A stretch of DNA of 64,000 bases from NCBI RefSeq assembly GCF_001936615.1, contig NZ_MLBF01000010.1, forward strand, positions 62,001 to 126,000. Reading direction: 5' to 3'. Within the stretch, counting starts at the first letter, position 1. Each line of letters begins with the position of its first letter. A program made the position numbers and the translations under genes. This stretch comes from Desulfosporosinus metallidurans. Its GTDB lineage: Bacteria > Bacillota > Desulfitobacteriia > Desulfitobacteriales > Desulfitobacteriaceae. Under the pieces are notes generated by a model that saw only the letters and a program-made list of their open reading frames with translations, did no database searches and was not told the DNA's origin. Positions 57,249 to 64,000 of this stretch are shown piece by piece.

Positions 57249-59468
57249 ATGTCAGTCGTTAGCACTATAGAAGATAAATGCAAGGCCTGCTATTCCTGTG
57301 TGCGGAATTGTCCAGTAAAGGCTATAAAGGTAGAATCGGGTCAATCAAGAGTCGTTGAAGAACGTTGTATCAGTTGTGGCAATTGTGTCAGAGTCTGTCC
57401 CCAAAATGCCAAACAAATTGTCAGTTATGTCGCAGAGACAGAAAAATTTTTGGGTCGAGAGAAAGTTGTGGCTTTACTGGCACCTTCTTTTCCTGCTAGC
57501 TTTTACTATTTGAAGCCAAATGAGTTTTTCGAATCACTTAATGAGTTAGGCTTTACAGATGTATTAGAGGTGACTCACGGTATTGAATTAACAATACCAG
57601 CTTATCAGGAATTTCTGACTACGAATCCTAAAATGGCCATCAGTTCATTTTGTCCGGCAATTGTTGGTATGATTGAGCGGCAATTCCCATCCCTCTTACC
57701 TTATCTGGTTCCGGTGGATTCTGCTGTTTTAGCGGCAGCCAAATACGCATCCTGGAAATATCCCCAGTCAAAAATAGTTTTTATCGGGCCCTGTATTGCC
57801 AAAAAGCAAGAAATGATCGATTTTGGTACTGGTTTTCTTGATTCTGTACTCACCTTTAAGGAATTAAAAAGAATGTTTGATTCCCGTGGATTACATGACA
57901 AGCAGGATCGCACATACAAAACTGTGCCAGAGGGCATTAGTTCATTGCCACCGCTTTTTCCCATTAGTGGCGGTCTAGCCCGCAACCTTGATCCTAAGGG
58001 GATTCTTTTTCGAGAAGAAGAGATTGCCGTCGTAGACGGAAAAGATGACTCTTTACTATTTTTGCAGAACCTAACAAGCGGGCTTAATAGCGGAAACGTG
58101 AAATTCCGTTTTGTTGATATACTTTTGTGCAAAGGGTGTATCGATGGACCGGAAATGGACAGTCCTCTGGACTTATTCAGCCGGAAACACTGTATTTTAA
58201 AGTATGCCCAAAGCAAAGAGAAAGACAGTTTGGGAACATATCCTCTGTTTAACTTAGAACGTCACTTTACAAACCGCTATAATCCTTTGCCTGAACCTAC
58301 TTCGACTGAGATTAAGGAGATTTTACGCTTTACTAATAAATTCACACCTGAAGATGAGCTTAACTGTGGCTCTTGTGGCTATAATACTTGCCAGGAAAAA
58401 GCAGTAGCAGTCTACCAAGGCTTAGCGGAAATAGATATGTGTCTACCCCATTTGTTGGAACAATCCCGCGGTGAATTTGAAATCTATAAAGAGCGCTTGG
58501 AATTCAAAAAGGTCTATAAAGAGAATGAGCAATTTCTGATCGGAGAGAGCAAAAGTACTAACGAATTGCGTCGTTTGGCAGTCCAAGCCAGTCGCAATGA
58601 TGCCAACGTTTTAATTCTTGGTGAAAGTGGCGTAGGCAAGGAAGTTTTTGCCCATTTTACTCATTTTCTTAGTAAGCGGCGGGATAATCCTTTTATCGGA
58701 ATAAACTGTACAGCTCTGCCAGAAACCCTCCTGGAATCAGAACTGTTTGGATATGAGGAGGGAGCTTTTACAGGGGCCAAAAAAGGTGGCAAACGTGGTA
58801 AGTTTGAGATAGCTGAAGGTGGAACCATTCTCTTAGATGAAACAGGAGATATGTCCTTGACTCTTCAGGCTAAACTTTTACGGGTTCTACAAGAAAGAGA
58901 GTTTGAGCGGGTAGGGGGTACACGAACCATAAAATTGAATGCCCGAATTATGGCTGCTACTAACCGCGATCTTAAGCAGCTGGTTAAAGAGGGAAAGTTT
59001 CGAGCTGACCTCTATTATCGCTTAAATGTAATTAGCATTAATATTGACCCGCTTAGGAAACGCAAGGAGGATATTTCACCGCTAGCTATCAATTTCTTGC
59101 ATAAAATTACTCAAACTAAAAAACTTTCACCCAAGATCTTCACGGAAGAGGCCATAAATTGCCTAATTCAATATAATTGGCCAGGAAATATCCGAGAACT
59201 ACAAAATATGGTTGAACGACTGCTGTACACAGTTGAGGATAATGTGATCCAAGTGTATCATTTACCACAATTTTTAAGTAGTGTTGTTGAGAATCACCCA
59301 GTTACGGAGATTCGACCCCTTAAAATTGCAATCCAGGATCTGGAAAGGAAAATGATAACCCAAGCTTTGCTCACTACGGGTAATAACCGCGCGGCCGCAG
59401 CCAACTCTCTAGGGATACCTAGGGCAACTTTTTACCTGAAACTTAAAGAGTATGGCTTAATAGATTAA
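57249..59468 (+). CDS. Sigma-54-dependent regulator with ferredoxin and [FeFe]-hydrogenase-like sensor domains
   Basis: A 739-residue fusion. Two 4Fe-4S ferredoxin motifs lie at C11-C21 and C40-C50. The [FeFe]-hydrogenase-like domain follows (about 60-340), with its key cysteines in SSFCPAIVG (C135), GPCIAKKQEM (C182) and LLCKGCIDGP (C294, C297). An additional Fe-S motif is NCGSCGYNTC...C (C373-C398). Then the sigma-54 AAA+ module: Walker A GESGVGKE (458), GAFTGA (505-510), Walker B ILLDE, and a Fis-type HTH (NRAAAANSLGIPRATFYLKL). The proton-transfer Cys of L1 is Phe, so the domain is probably a sensor, not a catalyst. It is placed between hyp genes and a [NiFe] hydrogenase operon with a -24/-12 promoter. 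Confidence 0.9.
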   Translation: MSVVSTIEDKCKACYSCVRNCPVKAIKVESGQSRVVEERCISCGNCVRVCPQNAKQIVSYVAETEKFLGREKVVALLAPSFPASFYYLKPNEFFESLNELGFTDVLEVTHGIELTIPAYQEFLTTNPKMAISSFCPAIVGMIERQFPSLLPYLVPVDSAVLAAAKYASWKYPQSKIVFIGPCIAKKQEMIDFGTGFLDSVLTFKELKRMFDSRGLHDKQDRTYKTVPEGISSLPPLFPISGGLARNLDPKGILFREEEIAVVDGKDDSLLFLQNLTSGLNSGNVKFRFVDILLCKGCIDGPEMDSPLDLFSRKHCILKYAQSKEKDSLGTYPLFNLERHFTNRYNPLPEPTSTEIKEILRFTNKFTPEDELNCGSCGYNTCQEKAVAVYQGLAEIDMCLPHLLEQSRGEFEIYKERLEFKKVYKENEQFLIGESKSTNELRRLAVQASRNDANVLILGESGVGKEVFAHFTHFLSKRRDNPFIGINCTALPETLLESELFGYEEGAFTGAKKGGKRGKFEIAEGGTILLDETGDMSLTLQAKLLRVLQEREFERVGGTRTIKLNARIMAATNRDLKQLVKEGKFRADLYYRLNVISINIDPLRKRKEDISPLAINFLHKITQTKKLSPKIFTEEAINCLIQYNWPGNIRELQNMVERLLYTVEDNVIQVYHLPQFLSSVVENHPVTEIRPLKIAIQDLERKMITQALLTTGNNRAAAANSLGIPRATFYLKLKEYGLID

Positions 59469-59482
59469 GCTTATCTAAAATG

Positions 59483-59520
59483 AGTGTCTGTATTTTGTAC
59501 ATGTCCAACATGTAGACACT
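59483..59520. promoter_or_regulatory. Probable activator site (UAS) of the hydrogenase promoter
   Basis: Nested inverted repeats: outer AGTGTCT / AGACACT (59483-59489 and 59514-59520), inner TACATGT-CCA-ACATGTA (59498-59514). Distance to the -24 element is about 110-150 bp, normal for enhancer-binding proteins. Confidence 0.6.
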
Positions 59521-59585
59521 TAAGGTTGGGATGAGCTTAGAAAGGGTGTTAGGACATGATATAGCTAGGAAAAGAAAACTGAACT

Positions 59586-59600
59586 GTCTAATTATTAGAC
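59586..59600. promoter_or_regulatory. Perfect inverted repeat near the sigma-54 promoter
   Basis: GTCTAAT-T-ATTAGAC, 29 bp upstream of the -24 box. It shares GTCTAAT with the operator-like site at 57193-57211. Confidence 0.55.
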
Positions 59601-59628
59601 GCAAATACCACTTTTGAGCCCTTATTTA

Positions 59629-59645
59629 TTGGCACACAATTTGCA
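59629..59645 (+). promoter_or_regulatory. Sigma-54 (-24/-12) promoter of the [NiFe] hydrogenase operon
   Basis: TTGGCACACAATTTGCA matches the TGGCAC-N5-TTGCA consensus exactly, with the invariant GG at 59631-59632 and GC at 59643-59644. Transcription would start near 59657. Confidence 0.9.
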
Positions 59646-59656
59646 TAATATAATTG

Positions 59657-59978
59657 GGTTAATTTAGGAAATATTCAGAAAACAAGCTAGAGAACTAAAT
59701 TGGGGGTGGAAATCTGAATTTGGTCAGCAAAGACTTATAGTGCCGAGACTTTATTTTACTTATTATTACCAATTGAATAGTCATTTGCCCCCAACCCTTC
59801 TAAGCCATTTGTATTGAAATGTTTTAAGTTATAACCATTGTTTTCTTAAATGCTTTTATTTAACCTACTTTCAACAAAAATAGTCTAGAATGTTTTTAAG
59901 CCTAATAGTTTTTGGTATTAGACTTGCCATCCACAAACCAAGGAGACAACAACATATTCAGGAGGTGTTCTACGAATT
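59657..59978 (+). other. Long 5' leader of the hydrogenase operon
   Basis: About 320 nt without a gene. TTGGGGG (59700-59706) can pair with a CCCCCAA segment at about 59788, closing a ~95-nt structured region. The remainder is A/T-rich. GGAGGTG precedes the first gene. No known riboswitch was recognised. Confidence 0.5.
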
Positions 59979-61061
59979 ATGGGAAATTTCGATCTACTTA
60001 AAGTTAAAGGGGTTTCTCGGCGTGATTTCATGAAGCTTATCGGAGCAACGACCGCGGCACTTGGATTACCCGAACTTTTTGTCCCTCAAGCAGCTACTGC
60101 AATGGAACAAGCACTAAAAAAACCCCCTGTAATCTGGTTGGAAGGTATGGACTGTACTGGATGCACCGAATCGACCATTGCCACCTTGAATCCTTCGGCC
60201 GCCGAACTCATTCTAGATATGATCTCCATTCGCTATCATGAAACCATTATGGCCGGATCAGGAAATAAATCCGAAGAAGCTTATCAAGAAGCACTCAAAG
60301 ACAAGTTTATTCTCGTCGTAGAGGGTTCCAGTCCGTCCAAAAAAGAGCAAGACCATTTCTGTATGGTAGGAGGAAAACCTTTCCGCACAACCTTGATAGA
60401 GGCTGCCAAAAAAGCTCAGGCGATTATCGCCGTTGGTAGTTGCGCATCTGAGGGGGGTGGAATTCCTGGCGCCTGTGCCACTGGTGCCGTCGGGGTATCG
60501 GAAATCCTCAAAGCCGAAGGGATTACCACACCACTTATTAACCTTCCTTGTTGTCCCGTCAAACCTACAACATTAATAGGCACAATCGTTTATTACTTGA
60601 CGTATCAGAAGGTTCCACCGCTCGATGCCCAAAATCGCCCCTTGGCCTTCTACGGAACCTTATTACATGATAACTGCCCACGACGCGGACACTTTGAAAA
60701 TGGCGAATTCCTAACCGATTGGAATGACCCAAAACAAAAAGAATATTGTCTCATTCTAAAGGGATGCAAAGGACCGAAAACTTACACTGACTGTGCGCAA
60801 GTATGGTGGAACGACAACGCCAACTTCTGTATTAATGCAGGTTCACCCTGTTCAGGATGTTCTGAAAGGAGCTTTTATAAAGAATTTAGCCCATTGTATT
60901 CAAAACAAGAGAACTTTAAACTTCCGGGCATTGGCCAAGTTAATGCCGATACCGTCGGAACAGTTATCGGAGGAGCTGCCGCAGTGGGTCTCGGTGTCCA
61001 CTTAATTGCCACAGCCGCCAGCGGAAGACTGACTCACAAAGACCACAAGGAGGATTTATAA
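59979..61061 (+). CDS. hyaA: [NiFe] hydrogenase small subunit (membrane-bound, Tat-exported)
   Basis: A 360-residue electron-transfer subunit. The Tat signal is SRRDFMKLIGATTAALGL (residues 13-30). The proximal cluster begins at C59/C62 (GMDCTGCTES), with later ligands in GSCASEGG and LPCCPVKP; medial/distal cluster motifs are HDNCPRRGHFENG, CLILKGCKGPKTYTDC and CINAGSPCSGCSE. A C-terminal anchor helix (VGTVIGGAAAVGLGVHLIA) fits group 1 uptake enzymes facing outside. Driven by the sigma-54 promoter; the stop lies 1 bp before the large-subunit start. Confidence 0.96.
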   Translation: MGNFDLLKVKGVSRRDFMKLIGATTAALGLPELFVPQAATAMEQALKKPPVIWLEGMDCTGCTESTIATLNPSAAELILDMISIRYHETIMAGSGNKSEEAYQEALKDKFILVVEGSSPSKKEQDHFCMVGGKPFRTTLIEAAKKAQAIIAVGSCASEGGGIPGACATGAVGVSEILKAEGITTPLINLPCCPVKPTTLIGTIVYYLTYQKVPPLDAQNRPLAFYGTLLHDNCPRRGHFENGEFLTDWNDPKQKEYCLILKGCKGPKTYTDCAQVWWNDNANFCINAGSPCSGCSERSFYKEFSPLYSKQENFKLPGIGQVNADTVGTVIGGAAAVGLGVHLIATAASGRLTHKDHKEDL

Positions 61062-61062
61062 G

Positions 61063-62622
61063 ATGACAAAGATTGTTGTCGATCCCTTAACACGTATCGA
61101 AGGACACCTGCGAATAGAAGTAGAAGTCGAGAACGGCAAAATCTCTGAAGCGCATGTCATCGGAACCATGTACCGGGGAATAGAGCCCATGCTCCGTGGC
61201 CGTGATCCAAGAGATGCTACGTATGTTACTGAGCGTGTATGCGGAGTTTGTGCAGGATCCCACGGTTGGGCTTCCTCTTTAGCCTTGGACAAAGCCTTTG
61301 GGGCTAACGTTCCAGCTGGTGGTAGGATTATCCGCAATCTAATCATTGGAGCAATGTGGCTACATGACCATCCACTGCATTTTTATCACCTGAGTGCCCT
61401 AGACTACTTGGATGTCATGGCTGTAGCGAAATATCAAGGAAAAGATCCAGGACTTCTAGCGGTTAAAGATAAAGTCGTAAAGCTCGTTGCAGCTGGAGAT
61501 ACTGCTCCCTTAACTCCTCGCTACAAGCCGGATGAATTCAGTGTCAATGATCCGGAATTAGTGACCATGGCCGTCGCCCACTACCTTAAAGCTTTGGAGA
61601 TGCAAGCAAAAGCCAAGAAAATGTCCGCACTGTTTGCCGGAAAACAACCCCATCAATCTTCCATTGTCGTGGGTGGAGTAACTATGCTTCCTACTATTGA
61701 AGTGGTGGAACAATTCCGTTCGATGCTTGTCGAACAGCTTGAATTTATTGAAAAGACTTATCTGCAAGATGTGTTAACGTTCGGTACTGGGCCACTCTTA
61801 CCATTAGCTCAGGCAGGTGTCGGTGGAGGCAGCCCCAATTATCTATCGTACGGCGGTTTTGCCCTAGACGATGCCGGGAAAGACTTATTCCTAAAAGCCG
61901 GTGTAATTATGGATGGCAATTTGAGCAAAATTTTACCGGTCGATGAAGCCAAAATTACAGAAGATGTTCAATATTCTTGGTATAAAGCCAGTGCTAATGG
62001 TAAAACACCTTACACAGAGGACACCATACCCGATTTGGAGAAAAAGGACGCCTATACCTTTGTTAAAGCTCCTCGTTACGATGGCAAACCGATGGAAGTC
62101 GGACCTCTTGCACGAATGCTAGTTATGCAACCAAAGGGTCTTATGGAGATAATTTCGACGTATAATATTAAACCCGGTGCTGTCGCACGTCATGCAGCAC
62201 GTGCTTATGAAACCCTCCTTCTAGCTAAGGAAATGTTTAATTGGGTCAATGCTCTAGAGAAAGAAATGGGATCTAATTTCCGTATCCATGATACTGATCA
62301 TTGGGAAGCTCCGACAACTGGACAAGGTGCAGGCATGACTGAAGCTCCCCGAGGTTCACTCGGCCACTTTGTCAAAGTTGCCAATCATAAAATCGAGAAC
62401 TATCAAATGGTTGTTCCGACCACCTGGAATTTCTCACCAAGAGATGACAAGAATGTTCGTGGTCCGCTTGAACAAGCCCTAATTGGCGTTCCAGTTCCCG
62501 ACCTCGAAAATCCAGTCAATATTGTACGGGTAGTTCGTTCTTATGATCCATGCCTTGCATGTGCAATTCACCTCATCGATCCAGTAACCAACGACGTGCA
62601 AAAATTCAGGATTGGCTGGTAG
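61063..62622 (+). CDS. hyaB: [NiFe] hydrogenase large subunit
   Basis: A 519-residue catalytic subunit. Ni ligands are C60/C63 (ERVCGVCAGSH) and C497/C500 (DPCLACAIH). The enzyme ends with a 16-residue extension after H503 (LIDPVTNDVQKFRIGW), the expected target of the maturation protease encoded two genes downstream. GGAGG precedes the ATG. The intact ligands and extension indicate a functional enzyme that needs the Hyp proteins. Probable role: H2 oxidation outside the membrane feeding the quinone pool through the cytochrome b. Confidence 0.97.
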   Translation: MTKIVVDPLTRIEGHLRIEVEVENGKISEAHVIGTMYRGIEPMLRGRDPRDATYVTERVCGVCAGSHGWASSLALDKAFGANVPAGGRIIRNLIIGAMWLHDHPLHFYHLSALDYLDVMAVAKYQGKDPGLLAVKDKVVKLVAAGDTAPLTPRYKPDEFSVNDPELVTMAVAHYLKALEMQAKAKKMSALFAGKQPHQSSIVVGGVTMLPTIEVVEQFRSMLVEQLEFIEKTYLQDVLTFGTGPLLPLAQAGVGGGSPNYLSYGGFALDDAGKDLFLKAGVIMDGNLSKILPVDEAKITEDVQYSWYKASANGKTPYTEDTIPDLEKKDAYTFVKAPRYDGKPMEVGPLARMLVMQPKGLMEIISTYNIKPGAVARHAARAYETLLLAKEMFNWVNALEKEMGSNFRIHDTDHWEAPTTGQGAGMTEAPRGSLGHFVKVANHKIENYQMVVPTTWNFSPRDDKNVRGPLEQALIGVPVPDLENPVNIVRVVRSYDPCLACAIHLIDPVTNDVQKFRIGW

Positions 62623-62638
62623 AAAAGGAGGAAAGGAC

Positions 62639-63223
62639 ATGGCTAACCCATTAGACCATCCCCTATTTGATCGTGTAAGTCACTATATCAATCTGATAAA
62701 TTTCCTGGTTCTAATTATTACAGGTTGGTTTATACATTCCCCTTTTCCCGGAATGCCCATGAGTTTAATCCGCAACCTACACTTTATCTTTATGTTCTTT
62801 TTAATTATTAATGGGATTGTACGTTTCTACTATTCCTTTTTTGGCAAGTATAAGGATTATGATTCCTTTTTCCTCACTGGCCAAGATATTAAGACCATCT
62901 GGCCCCAAACGAAGTATTATCTGTTTATCGGTAAGCATCCGAAAACCGGCAAGTATAATCCACTTCAAAAGTTAGCCTATATTGCAATGCCCATCATGGC
63001 TGTCTTTCAGGCTATTACCGGATTAATTCTCTATTGGCCAGTCAAGCTGGGTAGCTATGCAAGTTATTTTGGAGGAATCGCTGCTGTTCGAGGGATCCAC
63101 TATATCATCATGTGGTTGTTTATCGCCATCATCGCGATTCATGTATACCTCGTCTTTACAGAAGCTTACGAAATGTTCTGGCTAATGTTTTTTGGCAAAA
63201 CTGAACACAAGAAGGGAATTTAA
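62639..63223 (+). CDS. hyaC: Hydrogenase cytochrome b subunit
   Basis: A 194-residue membrane protein from ATG 62639 (MANPLDHPLFDRVSHYINLI) after AAAGGAGG. Four predicted TM helices (about 15-35, 46-64, 115-135, 152-175). Heme-ligand candidates are the histidines in RVSHYI, NLHFIF, GIHYII and IAIHVYL. It takes electrons from the small subunit to menaquinone, by family. Its stop overlaps the protease start (TAATG). Confidence 0.9.
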   Translation: MANPLDHPLFDRVSHYINLINFLVLIITGWFIHSPFPGMPMSLIRNLHFIFMFFLIINGIVRFYYSFFGKYKDYDSFFLTGQDIKTIWPQTKYYLFIGKHPKTGKYNPLQKLAYIAMPIMAVFQAITGLILYWPVKLGSYASYFGGIAAVRGIHYIIMWLFIAIIAIHVYLVFTEAYEMFWLMFFGKTEHKKGI

Positions 63224-63726
63224 TGATGAATTCACCAAAAATTATGGTGATGGGGGTAGGAAACATCCTCATGTCTGACGAAGGTTTAGGCGTCCGCTTT
63301 TTGGACGAACTAGCGAAGAGGCCGCTCCCTGAAAATGTAGAGATCCTCGAAGGAGGCACAGCGGGACTTGAACTGGTTCATCTGATTCAAGAAGTCGACT
63401 TTCTAATTGTCGTCGATGCGATCAACGCTAAAGATGAGCCTGGTGCATTGTTTCGCTTTCAACCAGGGGATCTTCAAGTTTTTCCTGAACAGTACGAAGT
63501 TTCCTTTCACCAAATCGGAATTATTGAGGTACTTGCCATGGCCAAAGTACTCGGGCAGGCCCCACAAACCTTAATTTTTGGTGTTCAGCCCAAAAGTTTA
63601 GAATGGGGAATGGACATTAGCCCGGAAATCCAAGCTCTATTCCCCCGCCTTACAGACTTCGTTCTCAAGGAGATCGATACCATACAGCGCGAAGGGAAAT
63701 TCGCTTCGGCTTTAACGGCACGATGA
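63223..63726 (+). CDS. hyaD: Hydrogenase maturation protease (HyaD/HybD family)
   Basis: A 167-residue Ni-sensing endopeptidase that trims the large-subunit tail after Ni insertion. Conserved Ni-binding residues are visible: Glu in GVGNILMSDEGLGVRF (about 20), Asp in LIVVDAINAK (about 66) and His in VSFHQIGI (about 97). Last gene of the operon, followed by a strong terminator. The operon therefore carries its own dedicated protease but no HypA/HypB. Confidence 0.95.
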   Translation: MMNSPKIMVMGVGNILMSDEGLGVRFLDELAKRPLPENVEILEGGTAGLELVHLIQEVDFLIVVDAINAKDEPGALFRFQPGDLQVFPEQYEVSFHQIGIIEVLAMAKVLGQAPQTLIFGVQPKSLEWGMDISPEIQALFPRLTDFVLKEIDTIQREGKFASALTAR

Positions 63727-63755
63727 CTGTAACAATCTAAACTGTCGCAATTTGC

Positions 63756-63806
63756 AGATTAACGTTTTCCCCTATATCTCTGCTGGGAAACGTTAATCTT
63801 TTTTTG
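63756..63806 (+). terminator. Terminator of the hydrogenase operon
   Basis: A stem AGATTAACGTTT(T)CCC / GGGAAACGTTAATCT with a 13-nt loop, followed by seven to eight T. 30 bp past the protease stop. Confidence 0.9.
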
Positions 63807-63875
63807 ACCAAACCCCCATGCCCCTGTGGGCACAAACACAAACTATCCTGTAAATTGCTAGTTTCTTACGAAACT

Positions 63876-63925
63876 CAGACGTACTAAAAGAGTACATGTA
63901 GCCATGTACTCTTTTAGTACGTCTG
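63876..63925. repeat. Long perfect inverted repeat (23-bp arms, 4-nt loop)
   Basis: The arms start CAGACGTACTAAAAGAGTAC and end at 63925; the loop is TAGC. No strong T-run. It may terminate a gene running in from beyond the window on the minus strand. The rest of 63807-64000 shows no gene. Confidence 0.8.
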
Positions 63926-64000
63926 TTCTATCTCTGGCCCTTAGTATTATTGACTTTGAAGAGCCTATAAAGAATCAACCTTTGTTTCCCTGATAGGCCT

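Noticed and set aside
57429..58268. Catalytic [FeFe] hydrogenase
   Set aside because: L1 has only one Cys, L3 spacing is altered and the domain is fused to a transcription activator; a sensory role is more likely.

Overview
The window looks like a chromosomal segment of an anaerobic, spore-forming, low-to-mid GC Firmicute of the Desulfosporosinus/Desulfitobacterium type. Evidence is the gene order alaS-ireB-ruvX, iscR-iscS-iscU-mnmA, hisS-aspS, rel-dtd, ruvC-ruvA-ruvB, queA-tgt-yajC-secD-secF, together with sporulation genes (spoIID, a bofC-like gene, an array of YjcZ-like microproteins), clostridial T-box leaders and a membrane-bound [NiFe] uptake hydrogenase with its maturation genes. The genus is inferred, not proven.

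Layout. 1-2460 is debris: the 3' end of an Rpn-type nuclease/transposase gene with an internal 24-bp repeat, a partial mosaic second copy, a duplicated 98-nt hairpin repeat, a frameshifted Uma2-type nuclease and an orphan pilin-like gene. 2480-8412 holds two tandem DUF4911-like genes with a U32 peptidase-family gene, a divergent MoxR ATPase/VWA pair, and a stand-alone trpB behind a Trp T-box into which a dispersed repeat has inserted. 8522-18066 (minus strand) has mltG, a VanW lipoprotein, mscL with a zinc-ribbon tail, DUF1292, ruvX, an aldo/keto reductase, ireB, alaS and an AI-2E-type transporter. 18472-22425 has a PRC-barrel/zinc-ribbon pair and the Isc/MnmA operon. 22581-35598 has rarA, threonine aldolase, csoR-trxA, hisS-aspS behind an Asp T-box, a metallo-hydrolase, dtd, rel, apt and recJ. 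35705-39810 has a cation-efflux gene behind a probable NiCo-like leader, a 28-residue tryptophan-rich peptide, and six alternating hydrophobic microproteins. 40008-52426 has secDF, an HD protein, yajC-tgt-queA, spoIID, ruvBAC, bofC-like, yebC, cysK and DUF3842.

52446-63726 is a coherent hydrogen-metabolism locus. hypF-hypC-hypD-hypE run leftward. A fusion regulator runs rightward (ferredoxin clusters, [FeFe]-hydrogenase-like H-domain, sigma-54 AAA+ domain, Fis-type helix-turn-helix). After it comes a textbook -24/-12 promoter with inverted repeats upstream, then small subunit, large subunit, cytochrome b and maturation protease. The inferred model is that the hydrogenase-like domain senses H2 or redox state and switches sigma-54 transcription of the [NiFe] hydrogenase.

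The most unusual items are this sensor-promoter pairing, the alternating microprotein array with the Trp-rich peptide, an alaS T-box that appears to lack Stem I, the repeat-interrupted trpB T-box, and a four-copy dispersed repeat family. All start-codon revisions are based on ribosome binding sites and family alignment from memory; no database search was run.
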